Shown: piece by piece, positions 45,212 to 56,510 of the stretch
How positions within the stretch are numbered: position 1 is the first letter of the stretch
How the letters are laid out: each line of letters opens with the position of its first letter
Assembly (NCBI GenBank): GCA_003049485.1
Contig: PYST01000054.1
Coordinates: 91,578-155,577 of the forward strand
Source of the DNA: Ophioceras dolichostomum
Taxonomy: Eukaryota; Ascomycota; Sordariomycetes; Magnaporthales; Ophioceraceae
Direction of reading: 5' to 3'
DNA length: 64,000 nucleotides
The notes under the pieces: model-generated
Told to the model about the DNA's origin: nothing
Seen by the model: the letters and a program-made list of their open reading frames with translations, nothing else
The model's database searches: none
Made by a program: the position numbers and the translations under genes

Positions 45212-47628
45212 GGGGTATGGTTCCGTTTCGGGGTGATAGTGATAAGGCCCTAGGCCGTCTGGATCGTCTGCAGGGGAGGGTTACGACGAAGTAGAGTCCG
45301 GGGAAGAGAAGGGAGAGTCGGGCTGCAGAAGTCGACACTCTATCTATCGGTGGGGAAGAAGGGTTCGTCCACTCGCCGTGCCCCTCCTTCGTGCCGAGCA
45401 GACGGACACACACAAGATCGAGGGCGAGAAGGAGCTCGCTTGGTTGTGATGCGACCTTATCATTCACCCGCGTGGGTGTGGGGGAGCTAAAACCGGCTTA
45501 CTGATAAGGAGGTGTGGCAAGTCGCCGAGCCGGCTCTTTGTGATCACTGATGATTTTCGAGTGGAACTTGGCTCTTTCCGGGCGAGGTATTGCAGAAGCG
45601 AACGGTCACGAAGTTAAAGGAGTGAGGGATGGGTTTAGCAAATCAGTTGGTGGTGGGCACCAGCGCCATTTTGTGAAGTGCGAGTCAGCAGTACGTAAAA
45701 AGGGAGACGGGAGCCGGCCGAAGTGACTGACCCCGACTGACGGAGGGAATGGCCTCTTTTTCTCCCTCGCGCTCTCGCGTTCCGACCAAGCCCACTCCCG
45801 TCCATCGGTCTTGACCAGGAGCCCGTCCCTCGAGCCCGACAGACTGGGAAATCGTGAAGCAGCCATCCCGTTCACAGAAACAGCCCTGTGGAACGGCTGC
45901 TCGAGCGTTGGAAGAACCACGCGGGCTGTTGGGTCGGGTCTCGCAGGTGTTGGTGTCCTTATCAGCGACTCGTCTTTGGCGATAGGGAAAAACGAGAATG
46001 CTGAACACAGTTTCCGGTTCCTTATCATTGCCATGTGATTGGTCACTTTCTCACAAACCCATGTGCTTCGATCGGATGGAGCCGGCGTTCGATCCACTGC
46101 AAAGAACCTTCAGACCCCTGAACCTTATCCGCCCAATCAGCAGCCGCTAATCTTCGCTAAGAGTTCGCCCGTTCGCCCAGGTTGATGCCAGCATACCACA
46201 CCGCTTCGGCGGGCAAAAGAAAAAGGTAGTAGATACCGATTTATTCCGTTTTCGGCACGCTTCTGACTCCATTCTGGAGTCTCGGCTTTCACACTGTACT
46301 CCCTTTTTCCGGGGTTTGATGATGATGCAATAATTATCGAGTAAACATCGAGTAACAGATTCCTCCTGATTTGCCCCACAGCTCTCGACATGACAAACCC
46401 AACAGGCGACTTCACGGCATAAGCGAAGCCATTCGCGCCTTGAAGTCACATTATGACAGAACGGGGCGAATTCAGGACCGACAGTATGCCAAACTCACAT
46501 ATGCGTTTACCTTTGGCCTTCTCTTTTGGGTTGAAACTACAGGGGACTCTGGCGAATCACGTTCCGACTTCTGGTTTGCTTTTGTAATAGGATTATAGCT
46601 CCCTTGACCTCTTCTTCGGTATCCGCCGATGGCCGGACAGTCTCATCGTCATCCTGTCGTTAGTTACGGGCCCCTCGAGCACCCAAACGGTGGATGAGAG
46701 AGATCAAGATGCTCCATGGCATGGAAGATTGGGAAAGTCTAATTGTAATCTAAGGTCAATATGTCGTACTGTAACTTTCAGCTTACCAGCTTGTCCTACT
46801 CGACAAGTTAGTACCATTTCCATAAGTCAGGCAGCGTGGTTCCTAGTACTGTGCAAACCACCACATTGCTGCAAGGTATTAATACGTCCCAGGCCCACAC
46901 TACCAGAGGCAGAGGATTCAGGAGCAGCCGCCCACAGGTAGAGGGCAAACTGGAGTTCCTTCCTGGCGGTGAGTGAGTGACCTGAGCTCTTTCCGACTCA
47001 GCTCAGACGGCGGGAAGAAGGTACGTATAGACCAGGCAGTTGATGCGTGCGGCGGACTAGCTCGAGCCGCTGGCATAGCAAAGGAGCTCTTCTGGTGAAG
47101 GTGGTTGAGAGATGATGACCTGGCAAGCTGGCCTCTGACACGCCAATGACCGTTACGTAACGATAAACTTCTGAGTACCGTGAGGTGCCTGAACAATGCC
47201 ACATCCGGTAAGTGGGCGACATACAACTGCGGGCGTAGCATCGTACTGTAGATAGGTACTTAGTAGTTGCCGGTTACTTCTGCTCCGCCTAGCAACAGCC
47301 AACGGCGGCGGACGGGAGCGTGTCGGATCATGCAGCACGTCTAACGGTCGGAAAGGCAAACCCAGATTCTATGGAAATGTTGGTGAAGCCGATATTTGCT
47401 TATTGCTAACTAGAAAATGTCTGCGATCCGGTGCTGGGATGACACCTAGGTGTCGACCTTTTTATGATGTGCGACTATAGTAGCACTGGCATGGGGAAAG
47501 GATGGCCGATTTACCCTGCCCGCTTACCGCCTTATGAAGTTAAGTTAAGTCTCCCTGTGTCCATCTCACTGCAGCCATACTAGGTACCTCCAGCGACGAT
47601 CCATGAACCTTTATCCTCCGAGACCTTC
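45212..47628. other. Intergenic region between allantoinase and secreted-protein gene
   Basis: About 2.4 kb. The first kilobase holds the GATA cluster and presumably the allantoinase promoter. No gene is recognisable in the remainder. Confidence 0.5.
45241..46129. promoter_or_regulatory. Cluster of six GATAAG sites upstream of allantoinase
   Basis: GATAAG occurs on the plus strand at 45241 and 45503 and on the minus strand (read as CTTATC) at 45456, 45958, 46021 and 46124. Nitrogen GATA factors of the AreA/NIT2 type bind such sites in front of nitrogen-catabolic genes. A TCGG-N6-CCGG string at 46072-46085 differs by one base from the UaY-type purine-induction consensus TCGG-N6-CCGA. Confidence 0.6.
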
Positions 47629-48414
47629 CTACATGCTGGGGATATGATACTCCTTTCCCAAGATGTATCCCCACTTATCCGTCTGGTTTGAGTTTGCAGG
47701 GGCATTGGGGTCGACATTGACGTGATGCACCATCCAGTCGACCAAAAAGGCGCTTTTAGCCGCCGAGCAGAACACGCCGGTGCCCCTCGACTCCATGGGA
47801 AACTCCTTCTTCTCCGTCGACGACGTCGCCGTGGTCAGGTTCCAGTTGGCCTTGACCCACTGCACCCGCACGGCCTCCGATACGATGCGCTGCTCGTCGG
47901 CGTTCAGGAGCGACAGCCCGTACATGATAGGGGGTCCCGGGAACACCCACTCATCGTTAAGGGGCCGGGTCCATCGCAGCGAGAGCTGGCACGACTTCCA
48001 GCTGTTGACCGTTACGAACAGCGATGTGTTGGTTGAGAAGAGGGGGTGGTATTGTCCGGAGTGTGTGCTGTTGATATTGTTCAGTAGGTTTGAGCCGAGG
48101 GTCTCGCAGTCGGTGCTGTTGGCCAGCGGTCGGGCGGCGGCGGCTGGATCGGAGTGCTGCGGGCTGTCCGTGTCCAGGTGCATCATGTGGGTGAAATCAC
48201 ATGCGAATAACGCCAGGATGGGATCGGCGGTGGTGCTAGTGGTGGAAGTGCTACGTGTGGTGCCGGCAGTGGAAGTGGTGCCCGTGGTGCTGGTGGTGGG
48301 AGGGTGGCGTGGGCCGATCTCGGGATGGGCGAACTCCCGAACGCGCGTGGCCGAAACCGGGGTCCCGACGAGGAGCGGCAGGAAGATGCCGAGGAATATG
48401 AGGAGGTGACGCAT
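47629..48414 (-). CDS. Small Thr-rich secreted protein, function unknown
   Basis: Single 261-aa exon with a CCACCATGC start context. Residues 1-22 are a signal peptide (MRHLLIFLGIFLPLLVG...VSA). A Thr/Ser-rich stretch at about 39-63 could be O-glycosylated. Four Cys remain (72, 103, 142, 216), enough for two disulfides, with about five N-glycosylation sequons (for example at 99, 115, 129, 192 and 243). No known domain is visible. There is no membrane helix or GPI tail, so it should be secreted. It could be an effector-like or wall-associated protein, but nothing in the sequence decides this. Confidence 0.7.
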   Translation of the reverse strand: MRHLLIFLGIFLPLLVGTPVSATRVREFAHPEIGPRHPPTTSTTGTTSTAGTTRSTSTTSTTADPILALFACDFTHMMHLDTDSPQHSDPAAAARPLANSTDCETLGSNLLNNINSTHSGQYHPLFSTNTSLFVTVNSWKSCQLSLRWTRPLNDEWVFPGPPIMYGLSLLNADEQRIVSEAVRVQWVKANWNLTTATSSTEKKEFPMESRGTGVFCSAAKSAFLVDWMVHHVNVDPNAPANSNQTDKWGYILGKEYHIPSM

Positions 48415-49149
48415 GGTGGATGTGAGGATCTAGACTTGGTCTCGCTTATGGTGAGATTCTTGTGCTAAAGGTCGTACTAACTTAGGTGCATAGCTCTTAC
48501 CCTGATCTCGTTTATAAATCGTGCTGCTGACGGCCGTCTGCTGTTGTTCGGAAGATCCAGAGGCTTTTAGGTGTGCTTTCTGGGTCTTCGAGGCACGGAA
48601 GTTGCGGCCTGGGGTGGTGACGGAATTTTATATCTCGTCACCAAGCACAAGAACAGTGAGAAGGCCTCCCTCCGAGATGTGTAGCTGCTCGCATCACTTT
48701 CCTGCCTCTCAAGCAGGGAGTCTCACTCACTTAGTCTGCATGACTTTGAGAGGCGTGAATCACCCCTTCACAGGTCGTCGTCTCGGTTATTCACTTCGGA
48801 GGCATTGAGAAGCGGGCGTCCAGAACCGTCAAAACAAGCGATGAATGGGTATCTTTTTTGTGTGATTCTATGACAATGCAGAAGCTGTGGTTTGAAATAT
48901 GGACAGCGAATACAAGGTAGGGGGGGGGGGGGGNNNNNNNNNNNNNNNNNNNNNNNNNNNNNNNNNNNNNNNNNNNNNGGGGGGGGGGGGCTAGGCCGTG
49001 GACAAAAGGAATCTCGCTCTTTGCTCGAGAGCTGAGTTCAAGTAAGGAGGGCAGCGGACAGGCTTGCTGCGAGCCCTCTCTCGCACTTGGACCTGCCACA
49101 GTTCCCCGTCCCTTTTCTCCCCTCTCATTCCAGATCAAATGTGCCCCGA
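48415..49149. other. Intergenic region containing an assembly gap
   Basis: Promoter side of the secreted-protein gene plus the 3' flank of the PAN-like gene. No gene is supported. It includes 45 undetermined bases within a poly-G tract. Confidence 0.6.
48920..48990. other. Assembly gap flanked by poly-G runs
   Basis: Fourteen G (48920-48933), 45 N (48934-48978), then twelve G (48979-48990). The gap lies inside one long homopolymer G tract that sequencing did not cross; true length is unknown. Confidence 0.95.
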
Positions 49150-50338
49150 TCATATGACGGCGGCGCTCTCGGTGTACTCCCTCACGTTCACTGACGTCGA
49201 GATGCTGTACTTCGGGTAGCAGTAGCTGAGCTTGATGCCCTGCGCCTCCTGACCGTACACCCAGCTGACCGCGACGCACTTTCCGCCGTAGAAGCTGACG
49301 TACAGGTTCAGCTGCGCGCACAGGGCAATGCAGTCCTTCATCGACCGGACGGGGAACTGGCCCATGTCGCTGCCAGTGTAGTCCAGATCGCAGGTCCGCC
49401 GGAACGTCAGGTTCGTGCCGGGCACGTTGTAGTACAGCTCCGAGGACGACAGCGGGCAAGAAACCTCCGGCACACCAGGCGCTGCGCCTGCACTCAGGGG
49501 CGATGTGGTGTTGAAGCAGATTTGGGGGTTGTCGGCTGGGGTTCTGGTTGGAGTTGGGAAGATTGTCAGTATCGGATGTCCTTTACGGTGGCTTAATATC
49601 TTCTGGTTCCGAGAAGACTTACACAAAGGAATGGTCAGGGGCAGTGGTGGTGGCATTACAAGCCGCAGTGACGGTAGCTGTCGCAGGGTGAGCTGCGCTC
49701 CTTGTCATGTTGAGGCCGGCCCAGATTGACAGGAAGACGGTGATGGCGAGGAGAATGAGGTTGCTGATGAGGAGGTAGAATGTCGGCTTGCTCATGCCAA
49801 AGAGTTTCTTCTCTGTCGGCTTCCGCAGGTGTGATCCCCTGGAGAGGCTCGGCTTGAAGTAACGTGGGTAGTCGTAGGGATTGGTGTAACTGGCCGGAGG
49901 CGGGACGAACGTGCCAAGTCCGGCGCCAGCCCGGAGTCGGGAGGCACTCCGGCTCGAGGTGCCGCCGGAATATAGTGATCTCCCGTCGACACGACTTTGG
50001 ATGGCGGGGTCGGCCACGATTGTCGTCGTTGCCGTTTCGGTGGGGACGGTGAGTGCGTTGAGTGTGCCCACCTGAGCCGTAACCAGCAGCTCCTCACTTG
50101 TCGTTATTGAGTCCTTTGTGATAGCCGACGGCAGGAAGTCGGATGGTGGAGAGCGTGACGATGCCAAAACATCTTGGTACGGTAGTGCAGGTACCGGAAC
50201 TGGAACCGGAACCGGATGCAACCCTTCTCCCCTGTCCGGCGCCGTGTGTAAACCTTCCCCCCTGTCAGGCGCCGCTTCTAGTCCCTCATAGCTTCGAGGT
50301 CTGATGCTCTTCTTCTCGTCCAGGCCCCAGTAGTCCAT
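49150..50338 (-). CDS. Single-pass membrane protein with C-terminal PAN/apple-like Cys domain
   Basis: Exons 49623-50338 and 49150-49543 flank a 79-nt phase-2 intron (GTAAGT, CTGAC branch, CAG), giving 369 aa. The start at 50338 (MDYWGLDEKK) is preferred over the in-frame ATG 24 nt upstream because related fungal proteins begin in this way. The N-terminal 180 residues are Pro/Ser-rich and probably cytosolic, with a duplicated APDRGEGLH unit and a VPVPVPVP run. A membrane helix lies at about 185-209 (FYLLISNLILLAITVFLSIW). The outer domain has seven or more Cys, including CIALC, GGKCVAVSWV and SYCYPK, as in the PAN/apple-like domains common in ascomycete surface proteins. It could bind carbohydrate or protein; function unknown. 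Confidence 0.78.
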
Positions 50339-53188
50339 CGTAGTGTCGAGACACCAAGGCAAAAGCGTGGTATCCCAGCACCACGCTTTTTCCTATCTTG
50401 AGGTCTGTCCGTCAACGATGCGCGTCACTACCGGCTATTGTCGTGGATCGGAGTGTCTTCTGTCCATGAAGAAGGAAGACCAAGGAAGCGGAGCACGAGA
50501 AAAGAAAAAGCTTAAAATTGGCCTGGGAGAACCAAAAAAAGAAGGGAATGAACTGTCTTTCATTACTCCTTGATGTAGAGCAGTTGATCACCGCGCTCCA
50601 CAAGGTCTAACCCAGAGCCGGGCCGTCTCCAAATTATCAGTGCCATCAAGGAAGGAGGTTTTGAGGAGTGATGGGGGCCGGTGTCTCGGCCGTCTCCGTG
50701 CCGCAGGTCGGCCGTGGCGAACGGCTAGTAATGTGGGTAATACATCATTGTATTGCTTGTGCTCGTTCAGGGTTGCATGCAGTGCGGTTGGGGCCCAAAA
50801 AGCTAGGTGGCTTAGGGGGCCACTTTCAGTCTTTCAGTGCCCACAGCATGAAAATCCTGCGCTCATTGGCCCGTACGGCCTCTGGAATCGCAGTGAGTGA
50901 CCCCTGAAGGAGACCAGTCAGCAGAGAGAGATCCGTGGTAGATCCTCGAGCCAACCCTCTTGCTCCCGTATCCCACAAGCGTCGTAAATAATGGCATAGA
51001 GAACTGCGCGTGCGGAGAGCTAGACCGCCTAAGTTCTATTCGTGGAACAGGCACGAGTTAACATAGGCGTTTCTCGTGTTGAGCTCATGTTTCGTCCCTT
51101 CAACAGTCAGTGCCACGTCCTGCCAAGGCTGTCTGCTGTGTCTAGTCTGAGATGTTCCTGCCCTCCAGTTCGGCGAGGTTCGGTAAGGGCCCCGAAAATT
51201 AGCACACGGTTGCACATGCACCTCCCTTTAGGGCTGTGTAGGGCGAGAGCCTGGGAAGTGGGAACATTGCCAATGACAACCCTCCTTGCACGTTGTTCAA
51301 ACATGTGCACCATGCAGTCAGTCCTGCGCCCTTATTTCTTCCATGTTCTTCTCTGGCATGTACAGTGTCGTTCGTAATCGTCAATGCAAGGTGAACACTA
51401 ATCTTCTTGTGTGATCGTGTGGCTGAGTTGCCCTGGCCTGACCGGCTGGCCTGGTCCTATCTGGCCAGGAACGCGGCCACGGTCAATTGGGCTTTTCTTT
51501 GCCATAGAGTCTTTGCTGCTGGCAACGGAGAGTGCCGTTGGTCACTTCTCCGCCAGGGAGGATACATCGCAACTTCACTGGCAGTGCGCTCATCCCTTGC
51601 CCGCCCGCTCGCGGGGTTGGATAGCAGCGGTGTGCTTTCAGTTGGAGACAGCGTGTTCTCGTCGCACCGCCGGCCACCGCGAGTCAGCACCTAACCCGAG
51701 CATGCTGACTGCCACTGTTGTCTCTAATGGTTATCTCGACCCGAGAAAATCTCTAATCGGGAAGATAATTGAGCTGGTTCGAACGAGACGACAAAATCTA
51801 GGCCATGCTGTTGTGTGCTTGTGTCTTTGTCATTCCTCAATTCATGGTCGACTGATATTCAGTGTCCACTCATCGAGAATGTCTCCTGTCTTGCCACGGC
51901 AGGAATTGTGGTTGGGGCCCGGCAGTCTCGGTCCCGACAGCGCCGGCCCGCCCAACACCAGTGATGGTTAGGGCGTCCATGGAGCTACTCGGCCGGCTCA
52001 GCACTGTGGCCAACACCCCGTGCAGAGCAGACCCTCCGCCACCCAGCCTCTTGTAAGCGAAACACTTCCACAGAGCCCTCATGACGTCGCGGATCTGCTA
52101 CTTTCTATTTGCGTGCTAGCAGTCGCGTCGCTCGACCAGGCAAAGGAGTCGTCTCTGCACGTGATTTATCGTGCGTGCTTCCTCGCAGGTTGACCTTGAC
52201 TCGGGGACAGTCGAGTGGTGCTCTGTACGGAGTTTGGAGCCGGATGATTCTTGCCAAGACTGAACGCAAGCCAAGAGTGAGAAAATCATGCCCTCAGGCA
52301 GAGAAGCGCCCAAGTGGCGAAGCATTTATTATGCTTGAGCCATGGGCAACATGCTAATCATCTAGTGTTCGAGGAAGCCTCACAGCGATCCACAATGTTG
52401 GCTGGGGACCTGTGTCTAGTTGATTTCGGTGGTGATGTTGGGTACTTTAAATTCCCCGACGTCGGTCTAGGCCTGGACGACCCCAAGTAGCGGCCATGCG
52501 TTCGCACCTAACCTTTTGTATGCTATCGCTTCGGAGGAGCTGTGCCATCGTTCTGCGGCGACTTCTAGAGTTCAGAGTTTGAGAGTTACCCTGGGGTTGG
52601 GGGCCCTTCTTGCTGGCTTAGCATTCTCTTGGTGTGCCGGCATTGTGACTTGGGCTTGGGAGCCGACCATCTGCCCAGTACCATGGGTCGACTCAGGGGC
52701 CATTGGATCTCGAGCCGCCCCATGTGTTGATTGAAGGGGACTGATTAACACATCAGGCTATCGTTAGGCTCTCTAGATGGAATCTCCTGGCGTGGCCTCG
52801 CGCAGGACTCTCCTGTGCACCACTCCCCTGTGCAAGACTGGATCGTTGAGGCCAATGATCGACGGCTGAGAAATAGCGGCTGACTGGACGTACCACACCA
52901 TCTTACCGATGTGACCACTGCGCCCTCCCTATACGGGAAAGCGGGCGCCCCAGCTGAAACCTGCAGGTCAAGGGCGCTGCTGACAATTTGTGCGTTATAT
53001 TTCAGTGCTTCTGGGAGGCGATGAGGGGTAGGGGCAGGTCGTAATAGATTGATGAGGCTGAAACAGATTGATGAACAGCGCAGCCGTCTGCAAACGAACA
53101 AAAAACACGCACTTCACGTAACACCGCCCAGGCTCAAGGCCGCTCGGGATCGCAGGCACGTCACCTCACATCGAAGAGCCCACTCGTC
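50339..53188. other. Intergenic region upstream of the HET gene
   Basis: About 2.85 kb. Only short frames without recognisable domains are present on either strand. The left end should hold the promoter of the PAN-like gene and the right end that of the HET gene. I saw no transposon remnant. Confidence 0.5.
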
Positions 53189-54874
53189 ATGCCAATTCGC
53201 CTTATCGACACGTCGTCTCTGCGGATGCAGTTGTTCGACGGCACGGAAATTCCAGAGTACGCCATCCTGTCGCACACCTGGGCCACAGACGATGAGATAA
53301 GCCTCCAGGAGATGGCGGCCGCTGTGGACGACCGGAGCCACGTGGCGAGGGCGAAATCCGGGTTCGACAAGGTCGTGAAGACGTGCGAGGAGGCCCTCCT
53401 GAAGGGGATCCCGTGGGCGTGGGTCGATACCTGCTGCATCGACAAGAGCAGCAGCACCGAGCTCAACGAAGCCATCAATTCCATGTTTGAATGGTACAGA
53501 AACGCCCAGGTCTGCTTCGCCTACCTTCAGGATCTGGATTCCAGCGGCTGGTTGGAAAGGGACCTCGGCAAATGCCGCTGGTTCAAGCGCGGGTGGTGTC
53601 TGCAAGAGCTCATCGCTCCTTCAGACCTGCGCTTTTACAACTCCGACTGGCGGGAGATCGGCTCCAAGGCCGAGCTGAGGGATATGATCGGGGGCATTAC
53701 GGGCATCGATACCACGGTCCTGGATGACATGCAGCGCATGTACAACATTCCGATCGCGCGGCGCATGGGTTGGGCCTGCGACCGGGAGACGACTCGGCCA
53801 GAGGACATGGCCTACTGCCTCCTAGGCATATTTTCCATCAACATGCCTCTGCTCTACGGCGAGGGCAGGAATGCCTTCGTCCGCCTGCAGCACGAGATCA
53901 TCAAACACAGCAACGATCTGACCATCTTCTCCACCACCCAACCCTGGACCGAGCTGGACGTGGTCATCGAGCCCCGTAACCTCTTCGCCGAGTCGCCCAA
54001 GGAGTTCGGCTCCTGCTGGCTGCTCTCCAGCTTCCGGCGCTACCACGTGACCTTCTCCCTCACGAACAGCGGGGTCTACTTCCCCAACGCCCGGCTCTTC
54101 GTGTCGCGCGAGCATCGGTGCTACTTCATGGACCTGCAGTGCGCCTTCAACTGCTACGCCGACGATCCCAACCAGGACGACGACGCCGCCAGCATCGAGG
54201 ACCGGCGCGCCTACGCGCCCTCCTTCAAGCGCATGATGCTCCGCAAGGTCGGGCCGGGCCTCTTCGTCCGCCTGCACGGCCGGTCGCCGAGCTTCGAGAG
54301 CCAGAACGAGATGTATCCCGGCGAGGACGGCATGCGGACCAAGCGCGAGGACATATACGTGCTGACGTCGTCGTCGCCGCCGAGCATGGATGATGACGAT
54401 GACGCAGCCACAATACAGTCGCGGGCGACGTCGTCCTACTTCAGCCAGGACAGCTTGGGTCGTATGGAGATCGCGAGCGGGCCGTTGAACCTGCTCGGTG
54501 CGCTGCAGGACCCCAGCCCAAGCGAGTTCTGGGACGCCGCCATGAGCAGGTTCTTGACGGAGGGCGAGGAGGAGTTCAAGGGCTGCATTAGGCTGTACCC
54601 GGCGCTGGTGCGTGGGTTGGAACTTCAGCATGTCGAGGGCGAGGTGGAGTACTTCTACATCGTGTGTGGAAGGATGAAGTACGGGGGCCACACGCCCCAG
54701 AGCTCGTCCTACTTGTCGTGGGCGAGACTGCTGTCTCCCGCGACTTGGGAGTCGCTGCAGAGGAGGTACGGCGAGATGGCGATCGACGCGGCCTCGCAGA
54801 TGCAGGATGGTGGGGACGTCACGTTCGCTTCGGTGGCGGTAGAGGGGAATAGGGTTAATGTTTCCTTCTTGTGA
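53189..54874 (+). CDS. HET-domain (heterokaryon incompatibility) protein
   Basis: Intronless 561-aa gene. The HET domain covers about residues 24-160 with its three conserved blocks: YAILSHTWATDDEISLQE (24-41), GIPWAWVDTCCIDKSS ... AINSMFEWYRNA (73-106) and WFKRGWCLQELIAPSDLRFY (131-150). The next segment (IARRMGWACDRETTRPEDMAYCLLGIF ... MPLLYGEG) matches the region that usually follows in HET-E/HET-D-like proteins. Unlike those proteins, no NACHT or WD40 repeats follow; the rest is an unassigned C-terminal domain. Such proteins trigger cell death after fusion of incompatible strains or act in related recognition; whether this one does is unknown. A poly-Asp run (MDDDDDAAT) lies near residue 400. 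Confidence 0.9.
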   Translation: MPIRLIDTSSLRMQLFDGTEIPEYAILSHTWATDDEISLQEMAAAVDDRSHVARAKSGFDKVVKTCEEALLKGIPWAWVDTCCIDKSSSTELNEAINSMFEWYRNAQVCFAYLQDLDSSGWLERDLGKCRWFKRGWCLQELIAPSDLRFYNSDWREIGSKAELRDMIGGITGIDTTVLDDMQRMYNIPIARRMGWACDRETTRPEDMAYCLLGIFSINMPLLYGEGRNAFVRLQHEIIKHSNDLTIFSTTQPWTELDVVIEPRNLFAESPKEFGSCWLLSSFRRYHVTFSLTNSGVYFPNARLFVSREHRCYFMDLQCAFNCYADDPNQDDDAASIEDRRAYAPSFKRMMLRKVGPGLFVRLHGRSPSFESQNEMYPGEDGMRTKREDIYVLTSSSPPSMDDDDDAATIQSRATSSYFSQDSLGRMEIASGPLNLLGALQDPSPSEFWDAAMSRFLTEGEEEFKGCIRLYPALVRGLELQHVEGEVEYFYIVCGRMKYGGHTPQSSSYLSWARLLSPATWESLQRRYGEMAIDAASQMQDGGDVTFASVAVEGNRVNVSFL

Positions 54875-55926
54875 TGGGGGCCAAGGTGAGCTTTCGAGAC
54901 AGACCTGGCCCACCGTTTGACAACCTACACAACCCCCAGCGCCTGTGCTGATGAAGGCGTACTGGGGGAATGTTGGCCGTACACCTCGGCGGAGCGTGCA
55001 ATGCAGTGTAATGTATTGCATTTTGTAATGTATCTCGCGACGTACCATCGTGTGCTCTCCGCCGTAAGATACCGGACGAGGACGGCACCACGATAACAAG
55101 TACAATACGGAACACATCACAGTACAATACAGTGTAGGCCTGCCTCTGAGAGCAGGTCCAAGTGAATGGTCCGCTTTTCCCGCGGTCTTTCTGATAATAA
55201 AACAGAGTGTCCACCCTTAAGGACGAAAACCGCAATTATGAGGAGCTCGACGGCTACCGAGTCTAGTTCGCCGGGGATCGAACCCGGGACCTCCCTTCAC
55301 CTTATTAGTCAGATCGTTGCCTCTTAATGATGGCCAAGCACGCAAGATCAAAAGGGAGCAAAAAAGCAAGTTATATTATATGTGCTGTAAAAAAAAAAAA
55401 AAAATCAGCCCTTCATCTCCTCGTCATCGTCCTCCTTGTCCCCCTTCTTCTCCTCCTCGTCCTCGGCGGCGGCCGTCGCCGCCGCCACCGCGTTGTTGTG
55501 GCGGTTGCGGGTGCGGTTGCGGCTCCCGCTGCTTCTGCCGTTGTTGTTGCTGCTGCCGTTGCTGCTGCCGTTGCCGTCACCGCTGCTGTTGCCGTTTCCA
55601 GCTGCCGTTGCCACCGCTCCGGATGGGAGCGCGGCCAGGCTGGATATATTAGGCGTTGGTATTAGCTGTGTTTCAAATGATGCAGAAGACGTGTTGTTTC
55701 CGGATGCGGAATAATAATATTCACCGATAACTGGTAGGCGAGGGAAAAGGGGGTATAAATTTACACGCTCCACTTGGTGGGCACCGCCCACCGAGCCCGC
55801 CGCCGCCGGGCCGAAGGCGACGATGGCGCTGGCCCGGACCAAGAAGAAACGACAGGTAGAGATGGCGAAGGTGAAGACGGTGAGGATGGTGAACAATGAG
55901 GGAGGGCAAGGCAGAGCGGGAACTGT
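54875..55926. other. Repeat-rich intergenic region after the HET gene
   Basis: It holds a tRNA-like fragment (55264-55337), a 16-base A run near 55388, and a GCTGCCGTTGCTGCTGCCG-type trinucleotide stretch at about 55535-55615. A minus-strand frame at 55405-55896 has one hydrophobic segment (FTILTVFTFAISTCRFFL) followed by Asn/Ser/Gly and acidic runs; its coding status is unclear. Confidence 0.45.
55264..55337 (-). tRNA. tRNA-like fragment, probable pseudo-tRNA
   Basis: The minus strand has a canonical B box GGTTCGATCCC with a perfect five-pair T stem (CCGGG/CCCGG) and a plausible 3' acceptor strand CGAACTA. A CTAATAA loop (Ile-type anticodon AAU) lies upstream, but its stem pairs poorly, and no TAGTTCG 5' acceptor strand is present. 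A TTTT terminator-like run follows. A tRNA relic or tRNA-derived SINE head is more likely than a working gene. Confidence 0.35.
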
Positions 55927-56510
55927 TCAGGACGCCCTGTGCAGGACGGCGAACAGGATGAAGGCAACAAGAACCACCGCCAGCGCCATGAACCCCGCCA
56001 GCGCTGCCGCCGCCGCCACCACCACCCGCCGCCCGCTCCTCGAAACGTTGTTTAAATCAACACCGCCCAGCAGATTTACCACATTGTATGGATTCGCCGG
56101 CACTGGATTCGTTAGTATAGTATAGGGTTCCAAGATGGGACGATTTCGTCTAATACACTACCATCTGTCTCACCCATGGGGCGAGCCAGCCGTGCGTTCG
56201 AAGTAAATGCCACGAAGAAAAAATAAGAAAGGAATACATACTGTTGTTGATTCTGCTGCTGTTGCTGGTGCTGATTCTAGTGCAGGTGCAGGTGCTGGTG
56301 CTGGTGCAAGTAGAGGCGCTGGAGCTGGTTCTGGTGCTGCTGCCGTCCAGGATGCCCTGCCACTCGCGCGTGAAGTCGTTGATGATGCTGTCAATGTTGC
56401 TGTTGCGCCTGGTGTTGATGCGACAAGAATTGGTGCAAGCATGTGGGGGAACCCACCTATTTATCTGCAGCAGCAGTTCTTCACAAGCAGTCGCCCTAAG
56501 GCGTTCGTGC
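55927..56510 (-). CDS. Doubtful spliced membrane-protein gene (5' end not found)
   Basis: An exon ending at 56242 (frame RINTRRNSNIDSIINDF ... EWQGILDG) has a GTATGT donor and joins in phase, across a 139-nt intron with CTAAC branch and CAG, to exon 55927-56102 (NPYNVVNLLGGVDLNNVS, then a helix with GFMALAVVLVAFILFAVL and a stop). A loop followed by a helix faintly recalls SUR7/PalI-type membrane proteins. No ATG was found for the first exon, and the plus strand of the same DNA has its own 103-codon frame (56207-56518, Ala/Gly-rich), so the call is weak. Confidence 0.3.

Noticed and set aside
45606..46097. 163-codon minus-strand frame upstream of allantoinase
   Set aside because: No recognisable domain and it overlaps the GATAAG cluster of the probable promoter.
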